Shown here: positions 9,826-17,715 of the stretch, piece by piece
How the letters are laid out: each line of letters begins with the position of its first letter
Position numbering within the stretch: position 1 is the first letter of the stretch
Source of the DNA: Hydnum rufescens UP504
Taxonomy: Eukaryota > Basidiomycota > Agaricomycetes > Cantharellales > Hydnaceae
DNA: 17,738 nt
NCBI GenBank assembly: GCA_014904985.1
Contig: MU129339.1
Location: 1 to 17,738, forward strand
Reading direction: 5' to 3'
The notes under the pieces: generated by a model
What the model saw: only the letters and a program-made list of their open reading frames with translations
Told to the model about the DNA's origin: nothing
Databases searched by the model: none
Translations under genes and position numbers: made by a program

Positions 9826-10251
9826 GTGTGGTGTTGGAAACAAAGATGTGCAAAAGGAATTTTCCATATTTTGGAAAACCATAGGTTACAAGACTATCTG
9901 GATTGCCCCAAGTGCCTAACAGCACCTGGCTTGCCAAAGCAGGGTTCCAACATGGATAAAGACAAACAATCCTCCTTCCCACCCCAAGACTTAGGTCTCA
10001 GCCCATCTGGTGTGCCTCTTCAACCTGTCCACATACCTGATGCTACTCTCCCAGATGTTTCCTCAGATGACATGAATATTGATGACAATCCCTCAACCTC
10101 CCATGACCATCATGTCTCAGACTCACAAGAGACCAGTACAGGTGGCTCAAGCTCTAATACTGAGCCAGAATGGTCTCCAGAAGCCAACATCATGCACACA
10201 TGTGCCACATTAAGGTTAGTGTTGCCACGACTCAACTCAACTTCAGAGTGA
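9826..10251 (+). CDS. Hypothetical protein fragment with acidic, Ser/Thr-rich disordered region
   Basis: A 141-codon frame with no recognisable domain. A short Cys pair (D-C-P-K-C-L) lies near residue 27. From about residue 43 (an internal Met at 9952) the composition is strongly biased to Ser, Asp, Pro and Thr with few hydrophobics, as in disordered linkers of nuclear or transposon-encoded fungal proteins. It ends with W-S-P-E-A-N. The final ~11 codons (from 10219) belong to the inserted MITE, so the natural C-terminus or exon end is lost or lies past 10570. The real start may be Met 9952. Function unknown; it may be an exon of a transposon gene or a chance frame. Confidence 0.3.
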   Translation: MWCWKQRCAKGIFHILENHRLQDYLDCPKCLTAPGLPKQGSNMDKDKQSSFPPQDLGLSPSGVPLQPVHIPDATLPDVSSDDMNIDDNPSTSHDHHVSDSQETSTGGSSSNTEPEWSPEANIMHTCATLRLVLPRLNSTSE

Positions 10252-10568
10252 CTCCCAGTGACTTGATTGGTTGGTTGGAATTCTCATTTATATACCACAT
10301 AGGCTCCTGCAGGGGGCCAAGAGCAGTTCAACTACATGATGGCTCTGTACTAAAAATTATTCTAAGGGTGGGTGGGGTATTATGAAGGGGGTGTGCAAAG
10401 GGGGGTTCCAGTGACTTGACTTGCAACTTGAGTTGGCTCAAGCCGCACATCATTGCATTCATTTACTATGGAGTTGTAGGAACAACTCAACTTGACTTGA
10501 CTTCAGAATGACTTCCAGCAACTCGACTTGCAACTTGGGTCAGCGCAAGTTGCAAGTCACGGCAACAC
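10219..10568. mobile_element. 350 bp MITE-like element with TA target duplication
   Basis: The ends are inverted: GTGTTGCCACGACT at 10219-10232 and its near-complement ending GGCAACAC at 10561-10568. The dinucleotide TA flanks both sides (10217-10218 and 10569-10570), the signature of Tc1/mariner-type insertion. The interior has no coding capacity but carries subterminal repeats of ACTCAACTT and GACTTGCAACTT. These include a direct repeat (about 10408-10443 and 10515-10549) and a 12-bp stem GACTTGCAACTT/AAGTTGCAAGTC at 10525-10558. It keeps more CpG than its flanks, so it is probably a younger insertion. Confidence 0.65.
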
Positions 10569-10633
10569 TAGTTAACTAAACCTAATAACCCCCCTCAGCA
10601 CAAGAGTAGGTAGTCATGTGCATCAACATAAAA

Positions 10634-10816
10634 TTGAAAATAATATTCTAAAACTAACTGCTTGCTCTTGTAAGTCCACAATTGAATGCAAAATCAAACC
10701 TCATGCATGAAGGTGTACTGGATATTGAAAATAATATTCTAAAATCAACTACTTGCTCCTGCTCTCTAAGTCTGCAATTGAATTCAAAATCAAACTTTAT
10801 GTGTGAAGGTGTACTG
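10634..10816. repeat. ~91 bp tandem duplication at the 3' end of the MULE gene
   Basis: Two adjacent copies, 10634-10720 and 10725-10816, start with TTGAAAATAATATTCTAAAA and end with GGTGTACTG. They differ by several substitutions and a ~5 bp length difference. The right copy covers the last codons and stop of the - strand MULE gene, and the left copy lies in its 3' flank. The duplication therefore arose across the coding/3' UTR boundary. Confidence 0.8.
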
Positions 10817-11053
10817 TGAACTGCAAAGTTCTTCATTTGTGACAGGGAAAGTATGGCTATTGTGCCTATTCTTGATGTTCTGAACTGCTTGGAGATAATC
10901 TTGAATGGTGGGTGCAACCTTTTTGAATAATTTCAAGGATGTTATTGACAAGAGCCATTGCGGTGATGGGTTCTCCATCTGTTTCTTGAGAGTCTCAGCC
11001 ATTCGAGTCAAATTGATTATTAAAGCATGGACTTGATCCTCCTTTTTCAGCAT

Positions 11054-11129
11054 CTATCAGAGTAAAAGCAGAGACAAAAGACATTAGCTCTGACACAGAA
11101 CTATAGGTACATAATGGGGTGTAGCATAC
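11054..11129 (-). other. Intron (76 bp) in the MULE gene
   Basis: The donor GTATGC follows GCGGAAGAG, a GCTAATG branch-like motif lies at 11083-11087, and the acceptor is TCTGATAG before ATGCTGAAAAAGG. It joins exon 11130-11201 to the last exon 10790-11053 in phase 0, with no stop at the junction. Confidence 0.6.
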
Positions 11130-11201
11130 CTCTTCCGCATCAGACCCATATGCAATGTCATTTTCACCAACATCAGAATTTGATGGTGCATCAGGTTTTG
11201 A

Positions 11202-11256
11202 CTATACTTACTGAGCAATTAGTACTATTAGAAACTGAGGTGTGCTGGGTACATAC
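11202..11256 (-). other. Intron (55 bp) in the MULE gene
   Basis: On the - strand the donor GTATGT follows ...TACAAGAGG, a TACTAAT branch motif lies at 11218-11224, and the acceptor ends TATAG before TCAAAACC. Removing it joins two frames in phase 0. The next exon (11130-11201, 24 codons) is acidic and open. The size and signals are typical of basidiomycete introns. Confidence 0.65.
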
Positions 11257-12721
11257 CCTCTTGTAACTGCTTGAGGCTTCATCGACAGAAGTTGGAGGTG
11301 AATGAGATTGCTTGCAAGACTTGACAGGATTGTAAATCAATCTCCAGGTGCTTTTCGATATAAGATCATGGCTCCCCATCCAGATGTCATCGTCACCATC
11401 CGAGATCGATCCCTCTGTGGCTGGGATGTTGGTGATATGGGGGAACTTGTAGATAGGCATTACTTGGTGGCAAGTCAGTTTTTCAAAGAAATTTTTGGGC
11501 TGAGGTGTGGCTGCTTCCACCACCTGGACGAGATGTTTGCAGAAATGCTGCACCTGCAACTGTTGTCCACCACACCTGCATGTCCAATTCTTGATGCTTG
11601 GTGCATAATCTGTGGCACTACAAGGGCGCTTCATCAGCTCAATCCATGTCTTCTTCGCCACCTCTTGGAATGTCATGAGTGTCACAGGCCATCCAATGAG
11701 GTGTCTCCCATCAAGGTCTCTTGCTTTGATGAGTTCTGCAGGTATCACGTTGTTGATCATTGTGTAAACCATCTGGTCGAGTTGAGGCTGGTGCATGAAA
11801 CCAAGGTAAGTATGTTTGAGATGTTGCCAATGACTCTCACTGGTCATTGTCATTCAAAGGCATGATACGAGATTGTGTTTTGATGAGCCAGCCCACAGAT
11901 TCCACATTGGGAGTGAGTACCACAAATTCCACATATATGCCCAGACTTCTGTCAAGCCTTGCTGCTCACAAAATGTGTACATCTCATGCACACACAGGTC
12001 ACATATTTCAAGGGGTGACTGGTGGGTACCTGAGCATGTTGGAAAGAAATTGTGGTGGCAGAAGTGGTGAGTGATTAGGGAGAGGAGTTGCTTGCAATGG
12101 ACAGCAGGGCAAAACTTGTATGTAGGATCTAGAGATTGTTTCCCCACAACATTGAACACCAAGTTGGGGGCATCATTCTCATTGCCTATGTCAGTAGGAT
12201 CCTCATCTCTATCGCTTTCATCAGCAATTTGCTCAGCAGGTGTGTCAATGGATCCTCCTTCATTAGTGACCTTCAGTAGAGATCAGATGTCCCCTGGGAC
12301 TGCCACATCACTACCCCCTGAATCTTCATCATTGTCCTCATCATCCTCGGAGCCAATGTCCATGGCCACCGGGTCTGTTGGAGCAACACAAGATGGTTTG
12401 TGGAGTTCCTGGCCCTTCAACTTGATTGTGAAATGTGGTATAAATTTTCATACTATTTTGATGTTTGCTCTGCCCCTCTAAGGTTTTGTTAGAATTACTT
12501 CAGAAGATCAAGAGCTAGGCCATGTACCAAGGTTCCAGGTAATTCATGTTCCTGTGTGATTGGGAGGAAGGTAGGGCTAATAAATGGGAAACTTCAGATG
12601 GCCCCCCTGACATCATAGTAGGTTGGCTGACAATGGATAATAGAGAGTCATGTCTTGATTGCTCTCAGGACATGCCAATAGCAGAGCTGGTGTTTTGCAT
12701 CAGGGCTGAATACTTGGGCAA

Positions 12722-13451
12722 TGTCAGGGCCACGCTGTGACAAGGGCACCAAACAACTGTAAACACAAATAATTCCAGCTAAGTCCGGTGTAAGTCTGGC
12801 TAAGTCTGCAAGAATCCGGGCAAGAATGAGATAAGGAGGTTAGGGATGTCAGAGGAGCGGTCCAGCAGCCCAGAAGGGACTAGGCGGAAATGAGCACAGT
12901 GGTCCTTAAGCTCATGGAGTCGACTGGATAATACTCGGAGCTGTAGTCCGGAGTAACAGTGGAAATCCTGAGATTATGTAATATGAATATGGAATACATG
13001 AAGGCTGACCTGTAGTCCGGAGTAACAGCGGAAATCCTGAGAGACCAAAGCTGGGGTCTCTGGACTTCGCTCTCGGACTACTTATACATGATGACTACAC
13101 TATGGGGGAGTGATTGCTAAACTGTGGGTGGTTACAAGGGGGACAGGAACAGGAACAGGAACTCGGCCAGGGGGTAAACCGGAAGCAATGGGAAATGAAA
13201 GGGAAATGAAACCAAGATAGGGTTGGATTGGAGTCAAACCGGAAGCAAAGTGGACTTGGGTGAAGGAACTAAGTGGAGAACTGGACTGGAGGTGGGTGGA
13301 CAAGGACCGGAGTGACCCGGAGTGGACCGGAGTGGACCGGAGTGGACCGGAGTGGACCGGAGTGGACCGGAGTGGACCGGAGTGGACCGGAGTGGACCGG
13401 AGTGGACCGGAGTGGACCGGAGTGGACTGGAGTAAGGGACAAACCCTGACA
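12722..13451 (-). repeat. Gypsy 3' LTR (730 bp)
   Basis: It is bounded by an 8-bp perfect inverted repeat, TGTCAGGG (12722-12729) and CCCTGACA (13444-13451). On the - strand it begins directly after the polypurine tract. It contains a TATA-like GTATAAG (13082-13087 complement), a plausible promoter for the element's RNA. A 33-bp direct repeat has one mismatch (12941-12973 and 13010-13042, starting CTGTAGTCCGGAGTAACAG). There is also a GGAACA microsatellite near 13143-13160 and a 10-bp minisatellite (separate entry). Sequence is CpG-rich. Confidence 0.85.
13304..13440. repeat. 10-bp minisatellite AGTGGACCGG inside the gypsy LTR
   Basis: Ten perfect copies of AGTGGACCGG run from 13321 to 13420, followed by one copy with a C-to-T change (AGTGGACTGG, 13421-13430). 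Degenerate partial copies sit on both sides. Every perfect unit contains CCGG, so the array is a dense CpG block. On the - strand it lies in the upstream (U3) part of the LTR, ahead of the TATA-like site, where it could affect transcription. Confidence 0.95.
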
Positions 13452-13465
13452 TCACCCCCTCTTAG
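13452..13465 (-). promoter_or_regulatory. Polypurine tract of the gypsy element
   Basis: On the - strand TAAGAGGGGGTGA lies immediately before the LTR start TGTCAGGG and about 35 bases after the end of pol. This is the position and composition of the plus-strand primer in LTR retrotransposons. Confidence 0.8.
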
Positions 13466-13499
13466 GGTTGATCATCCTGATTGGCCAGAGGAGTGGGGA

Positions 13500-14341
13500 T
13501 CAATGGGTCAACCAGTCTGGGAGGTCTGCAGGGGGTTCGGTTAGGAGTGGACAAGTCCGGAACCCAATGGAGGAGAAGTCAATGGTGCTGATCCGCCATG
13601 GAGCTTCCGGATGAGCAAGGTGGAACTCTGTGATGACTTCCGGGGCATTACCTAGATTGGTCTCTGGAAGCCATTGGTTCTCCGAGGGTGGGTAGCCTTT
13701 CCATTTCACCAAGTACTGGAGTCAGCCTCGGAAATAGCGGGAATTTTCAATCTGTTCCACCTCATACTCCTCCTCACCACCATGGAGGATAGGAGGAGGC
13801 AGAGGATGTGCGACATGATCCATAATTGGGTCAGGCTGGAAAGGGCAGAGTTTCAAGACATGGAACACCGGGTGGACTCGCATGGAGGGGGGAAGTTTGA
13901 GCTGGATAGCAGAGCGGGAGATCACCTTGTCCACTTTGTATGGGCCTAACCACTTGTCCGAGAGTTTCCGGGCTGGGCAGTCAATGGAAATGTTGTGAGC
14001 ATCCAGCCATACTGAGTCTCCAACTGCATACTCTGGGGCTTCTGTCCGGTGTGCATCATAGTGACGAGCCATGTCCTCGGCTGCTTGGCAGAGAGCAGAC
14101 TGGGCTTCCTCAGAGGTTTTCTGAATCTGTGTGACAAAGTCCGTGGCTGCTTCGACAACTCCAGGGCGGATTGGTTCAGTACTGAGGCGAGGATCTTGGC
14201 CAGAGTCAAGGCGGAATGGGGTTTCCCAGGTGGAGGAGTGAATCTGGTTATTGTATGCAAACTCCCCATAGGGAGCCAGTCTGCCCAATCATTTTGTCTG
14301 TGGTTGACAAAGATCCGGAGGTACTGCTCGATCTCCTGATT
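13500..14341 (-). pseudogene. Gypsy integrase C-terminus (GPY motif) and chromodomain
   Basis: This frame is continuous with the integrase core when the TGA at 14342-14344 is read through. It contains YGEFAYNNQIHSST, an acidic helical region, then K-W-L-G-P-Y-K-V (the GPY/F motif) and M-R-V-H-P-V-F-H. The chromodomain follows: E-Y-E-V-E at about 13755, then after a TGA at 13719-13721, L-Q-Y-L-V-K-W-K-G-Y-P-P-S-E-N-Q-W, N-L-G-N-A and H-P-E-A-P. In the family the chromodomain reads histone marks and steers integration to heterochromatin. Its aromatic cage positions (Y, W, W) are still present. The protein ends at 13500. Confidence 0.9.
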
Positions 14342-15065
14342 GACTCACTCCGTCTGTCCATCTGTCTGGGGGTGGAATGCTGTGGAGAAGTTGGTTTTAA
14401 CTCCAAGGAGTGAATTGAGTTCCTTCATGAACTTCGAGGTGAATGTGGTGCCCCGATCGCTGATGATGGTCTCTGGAAGGCCATGGTGCCTCCAGACATT
14501 GTCTTGGAAAAGGCGGGCGACTCCGGTGGAGTCCACTGTGGTCGTTGTGGGCATCACATGAATCCATTTGGAGAGTCGGTCAATGACGATCATCACACTG
14601 TCAAATCCATGCGACTCTGGGAGCTCCGTGATCATGTCCACTGATATGACTTGCCATCGGCGGTCTGGAACCGGATTAGGGTGGAGAGTTCCAGACGGTT
14701 TGGATGGGAAGGTTTTGGTCCGATTGCAGGTGTCACAGGTGGAGACATAGGTTGCGACATACCGTGACATCCCTGGCCACCAGTAGTGGCAAGACACAAG
14801 TTCGATATGTCTTCCATCGTCCGGGGTGGCCTGTGGTTGGGGTGTCGTGGTGTTCACGGACTAGGTCATGACGGAGTTTGGAGTCCAGTGGAACATAGAC
14901 ACGTCCACGGAAAAGGACCAGAGACCCTTGGAGTTCCCAATCTTTCAGGTGAGCCTTCAGGCCATCTCCATTTAACTCCTTGATGATCTGGACTACTTTG
15001 TCATCAATCTCCGTGGCCCTTTTGATCTGAGCCATCAAGCTCCAACTAGGTCCTTCCACTGCCAC
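14342..15065 (-). pseudogene. Gypsy integrase: zinc-binding and catalytic core
   Basis: The integrase joins the element's DNA copy to the genome. The N-terminal HHCC finger is split by a frameshift near 14830: the two His (in E-H-H-D-T-P-T-T-G-H-P-G) are in one frame and the two Cys (in S-T-C-D-T-C-N-R-T-K) in another, with W-W-P-G-M between. The catalytic triad in the frame starting at 14857 is present: Asp74 (S-V-D-M-I-T-E-L-P), Asp134 (I-S-D-R-G) and Glu170 (D-G-Q-T-E), with the usual 35 residues between the last two. A TGA directly follows Glu170, where the family has the Arg of T-E-R-V-N-Q. Residues 15065-14860 are the usual linker between RNase H and integrase. Confidence 0.92.
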
Positions 15066-15128
15066 AACCTCTGTGGTGTCTAGGCACAGGACTGGAAAGC
15101 AGTCAGCTTCAGTAGGACTACATCGGAG

Positions 15129-15820
15129 TTATCAGAGTCTCCTCATGGATGGTCTGGGTGCCAGTGAAAGAGCATCCGGTTTCCCTGACTGTGATCCGGA
15201 GCGGTGCTGGAGGGTGAAGTTGAACCAGGAAAGGAAAATATTCCAGTGGGCTTGTCTCCGATTCAGCTTCTGTGCAGTCTGGAAGTACTGAAGGTTCTGG
15301 TGGTCTGTCAAGATCTCAATTGGATGTGGAGAGCCCTCTAGGTAATGTCTTCATGTCTCCAGAGCTCGGATAATGGCCATGAGCTCCTTGTCATAGATGT
15401 CATAATTCCTCTCGGCCTCTGACAGACTTTTCAATAGGAAACCTACTGGGTGCCACTTTCCACCCTCTTGAAGCTGCAAGAGTACTGCTCCAGTTGCATA
15501 TCTGGAGGCATCAGCTTCCACTTGGAAGCATCCAGACTCAGAGGGAAAGACTAGGATCGGTGTGGAGGTGACAAGGGATTTCAGTTTGATGAAGGCATTA
15601 CGTTCAGCATCGGCCCATTGGAAGGGAGTGTCCTTCCAGGTGAGATCATTCAAAGGTCTGGCAACCTTAGCAAAATCCTGGATGAACCAGTGGTAGAAGT
15701 TGATGAATCCAAGGAATGACTGTGTCTCCTTCAGGTTCTTGGGTTCCGGCCACTCCATTACGCCTGAAACCTTGATAGGGTCCATCTCCACATGATCTGG
15801 GGTGAACACCATCCCTAGAT
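15129..15820 (-). pseudogene. Gypsy RNase H domain
   Basis: This degrades the RNA strand during reverse transcription. The frame runs from V-M-E-W-P-E-P-K-N and S-F-L-G-F-I-N-F-Y through E-A-D-A-S-R-Y-A-T-G (catalytic Asp, about 15511) and Y-D-K-E-L-M-A-I (catalytic Glu, about 15385) to I-L-T-D-H-Q-N-L (Asp, about 15312). A TGA at 15348-15350 replaces the expected Trp of an E-T-W-R-H-Y-L-E-G motif. The frame then stays open through the G-K-P-D-A-L-S connection segment to TGATAA at 15129-15134. Confidence 0.9.
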
Positions 15821-16490
15821 ACTCAATCTGGTCCTGGAAGAACTCACACTTTTTGGGTTTCAAGAAGAGGTTGTTCTCCCAGAGTGTCTGCAGGCATCCC
15901 TCGGACACCACAGACGTACTCCTCGTGGGTCTTGGCAAAGCTAGGATGTCACCCAGAACATGATGCAACACTCCAGTTGTACAATCCATTCCTGAGGAAT
16001 CATTGATATGTTCTGGAAGGTGGCCCAGAGAGTTGCAAAGTCCAAGAACATGACCAAGGGTTAAACAGATCTCAGTTAGTCTGGAAGCCGCTTTCCATTC
16101 TTCTCCCATCTGCCATCCGGATGATTCTGGAAGCCGCCACCACAAGTCCAGTTTCCCAAACACTTTGGACATACACATCAACACAAAATGAATCAGAGAT
16201 CAGAAGAGTACATTCTTGACAATTACATATATTAACATACCATGGAACACAAAACAACATACATTTAATATATACAACCAAGAAACAGAGGGGCAGCCAT
16301 AAGATTTTGAAGGGCCGACAGACAGACACAGGTTTCCTTCAAGAAAGTAATCGAAACAATATACATACACAGGGGAAGAAGCTGGGGAGCAGCTGGACTC
16401 CTTGTTAAAACACAATAAACCCAAGTTTCCGGCCAGGGAGCTGATCAAGGAGTCCTTGGAAAACAACATCCTTGGAAGTCATGGAATTCC
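15821..16490 (-). pseudogene. Gypsy reverse transcriptase, heavily frameshifted
   Basis: RT landmarks are collinear but scattered over three frames. They are an F-S-K-x-x-x-D-Q-L-P-G-R-K-like start (about 16435-16470), F-L-E-G-N-L then G-P-S-K-S (about 16300-16345), K-V-F-G-K-L-D-L (about 16140-16166), a T-N-x-D-L-F segment with TGA at 16072-16074 where Arg is expected, and L-F-L-K-P-K-K-C-E-F-F (about 15835-15868). The YLDD active site corresponds to VLGD in the open frame (about 15948-15959), so catalysis is lost. Positions 16170-16290 are the most eroded part and unusually AT-rich, but they still align in order, so I do not call an insertion there. Confidence 0.82.
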
Positions 16491-16814
16491 TCCAGGAACA
16501 AAGCTCCCTCAAGAATGTTTCACTGGCATAACTTGGCTTTGGCTTTTTGCAGCACTCTGCCAGTCTCTGGAAGGGGTGCTATTGCTCAGACAATCTCAGA
16601 TGCTCAGTGTCACTGGGAGTAAGCTGCAAAGATGGCAATCTCCTTTTTCCAGTGTCAGGGACTCATTATGTTGTCGCATCATCCTCCCATAGGAGTGGGA
16701 GGTGTCTGGGGGTTCTTCCAGTGTCTTCCTGGAGGTTCTCTCTCGCCGACGCCTCTGTGTTCCGCATCTTCTGGATCACTACACAACAGTGCAGATGGGG
16801 CATCAGGCAGTGTG

Positions 16815-17122
16815 CTACACCAGTTGTCCAGTCAATCTCTGGGTTGTGATGGTGAAGCCATGTGTTGCCCTATGATCAGCTTGGTTTCCCAGTCTGATCA
16901 CAGAGAACATGACCCGCTCCGGAGTGATCATTGATTCAGAGGATGACTCAACCTCTTCACAGACAGACCCCATTTCATTCAGTGTTCCATCAACATTGTA
17001 GACAGGGATTGGGCATGCAAGGGGTCGTATGTCTAGACCATTTTCCTTTGCAAAGGTCAGGGTCCATAACATTCCGGTGGCTCCCGGAGTCCATTGCCTT
17101 TCTGGCCACAGATTGCCTCCAG
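16815..17122 (-). pseudogene. Gypsy aspartic protease
   Basis: The retropepsin-type protease would cut the polyprotein. The active-site D-S-G lies at 17083-17091 (complement) in one frame, but the following A-T-G-M-L-W continues in another frame because of an extra base in the motif itself. Downstream one frame reads P-I-P-V-Y-N-V-D-G-T-L-N-E, typical of fungal gypsy proteases, then E-R-V-M-F-S-V. A further shift follows at the L-I-I-G flap-side motif near 16870. The stretch to about 16680 is probably the protease-RT linker, in broken frames. Confidence 0.8.
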
Positions 17123-17715
17123 TCACGGGGATTGGATTTTCCCCACTTTGATCTCTTGTGGCTTGTCGGGGTCTTTGGAGGAGGTGGGATAGAAGGGAGT
17201 TTTGTAGACAGGGTACCTCCAAGTTTGAATACCTTTTTCAAGATTTGCACTATTCATCATCAGAGAAAAACATGTCATATTTCCAAACTCGTTATACAGT
17301 TTTTTGAGAGGGAGAATCTGTTGGTCAGCGACACATCCCTTTAATGCTGACCATTGGGAAAATCCGCAGAGGCGATACCTTGAGCTTCGAGGAATTCTCG
17401 GAAGCTGGGGAAATAGTTTTGTTATCCTCCATGGGATGATTGTCCAAAGTCTTTCCATGGGCGCCAGATGAAAGTTGTTGTGCTTTCCCGCCGGGTGGGG
17501 GGACAGTCACAAGAGAATTGTCCAACCTTTACAGTTTATAACCTGTTGTGCTCTCAATTCCGAGTAAGTCTACATCCATGGGAGTGGAATGAGTCAATTG
17601 AGGAGGGGTGTCGGTGGCAGGAGGAGTGTTGTCCGATCTGAAGGATGGACGGGTGGCTGCCTTGTCCGGGGTTCTCGTGGATTTTGTGGGTTTCTCGGAG
17701 TGTTAATGGGTTGTT
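17123..17715 (-). pseudogene. Gypsy gag region
   Basis: It is upstream of the protease in the same direction. From about 17715 a Pro/Thr-rich frame runs (R-S-D-N-T-P-P-A-T-D-T-P-P), reaches T-P-M-D-V-D-L-L-G and is broken by a TAA near 17536. After frame changes it reads A-L-K-G-C-V-A-D-Q-Q-I-L-P-L-K (about 17310-17350), then K-T-P-F-Y-P-T-S-S before the protease. I see no clear zinc knuckle. Position and composition support gag; the protein itself is less conserved than pol, so the assignment leans on context. The true start is uncertain. Confidence 0.6.

Larger units (their letters stand above)
10790..12721 (-). pseudogene. MULE-type transposase gene, C-terminal half, with SWIM zinc finger
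   Basis: Mutator-like transposases cut and paste DNA. This gene keeps the end of the catalytic domain and the C-terminal region. Reading on the - strand from 12721: a P-D-A-K-H-Q-L-C-Y-W-H motif (about 12672-12703), the C..H signature of the MULE catalytic domain, then R-A-I-K-T and F-P-F-I segments. Next is an acidic linker (D-I-G-S-E-D-D-E-D, about 12360), then FCPAVH and E-V-W-A-Y-M-W-N-L-W-Y-S segments. A SWIM finger C-x-C-x10-C-x-H lies at about 11532-11580. Two introns follow (11202-11256 and 11054-11129), with a last exon 10790-11053. In-frame TGA codons at 12648-12650, 12594-12596, 12283-12285 and 11854-11856 and a TAA at 12495-12497 kill it. The upstream half, with the first catalytic Asp residues, is cut off by the gypsy LTR. 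Family assignment is firm on motifs; the frame between 12497 and 12450 is unclear. Confidence 0.8.

Noticed and set aside
11302..11865. 187-codon + strand ORF
   Set aside because: It is the antisense shadow of the MULE gene with its SWIM motif on the - strand, which explains the open frame.
13234..13455. ORFs on both strands with a repeated 10-residue pattern
   Set aside because: They are translations of the 10-bp minisatellite in the gypsy LTR, open only because the unit has no stop.
16200..16300. AT-rich insertion in the gypsy RT
   Set aside because: RT motifs stay collinear on both sides at about normal spacing, and fragments inside still resemble RT, so strong erosion explains it better than an insertion.
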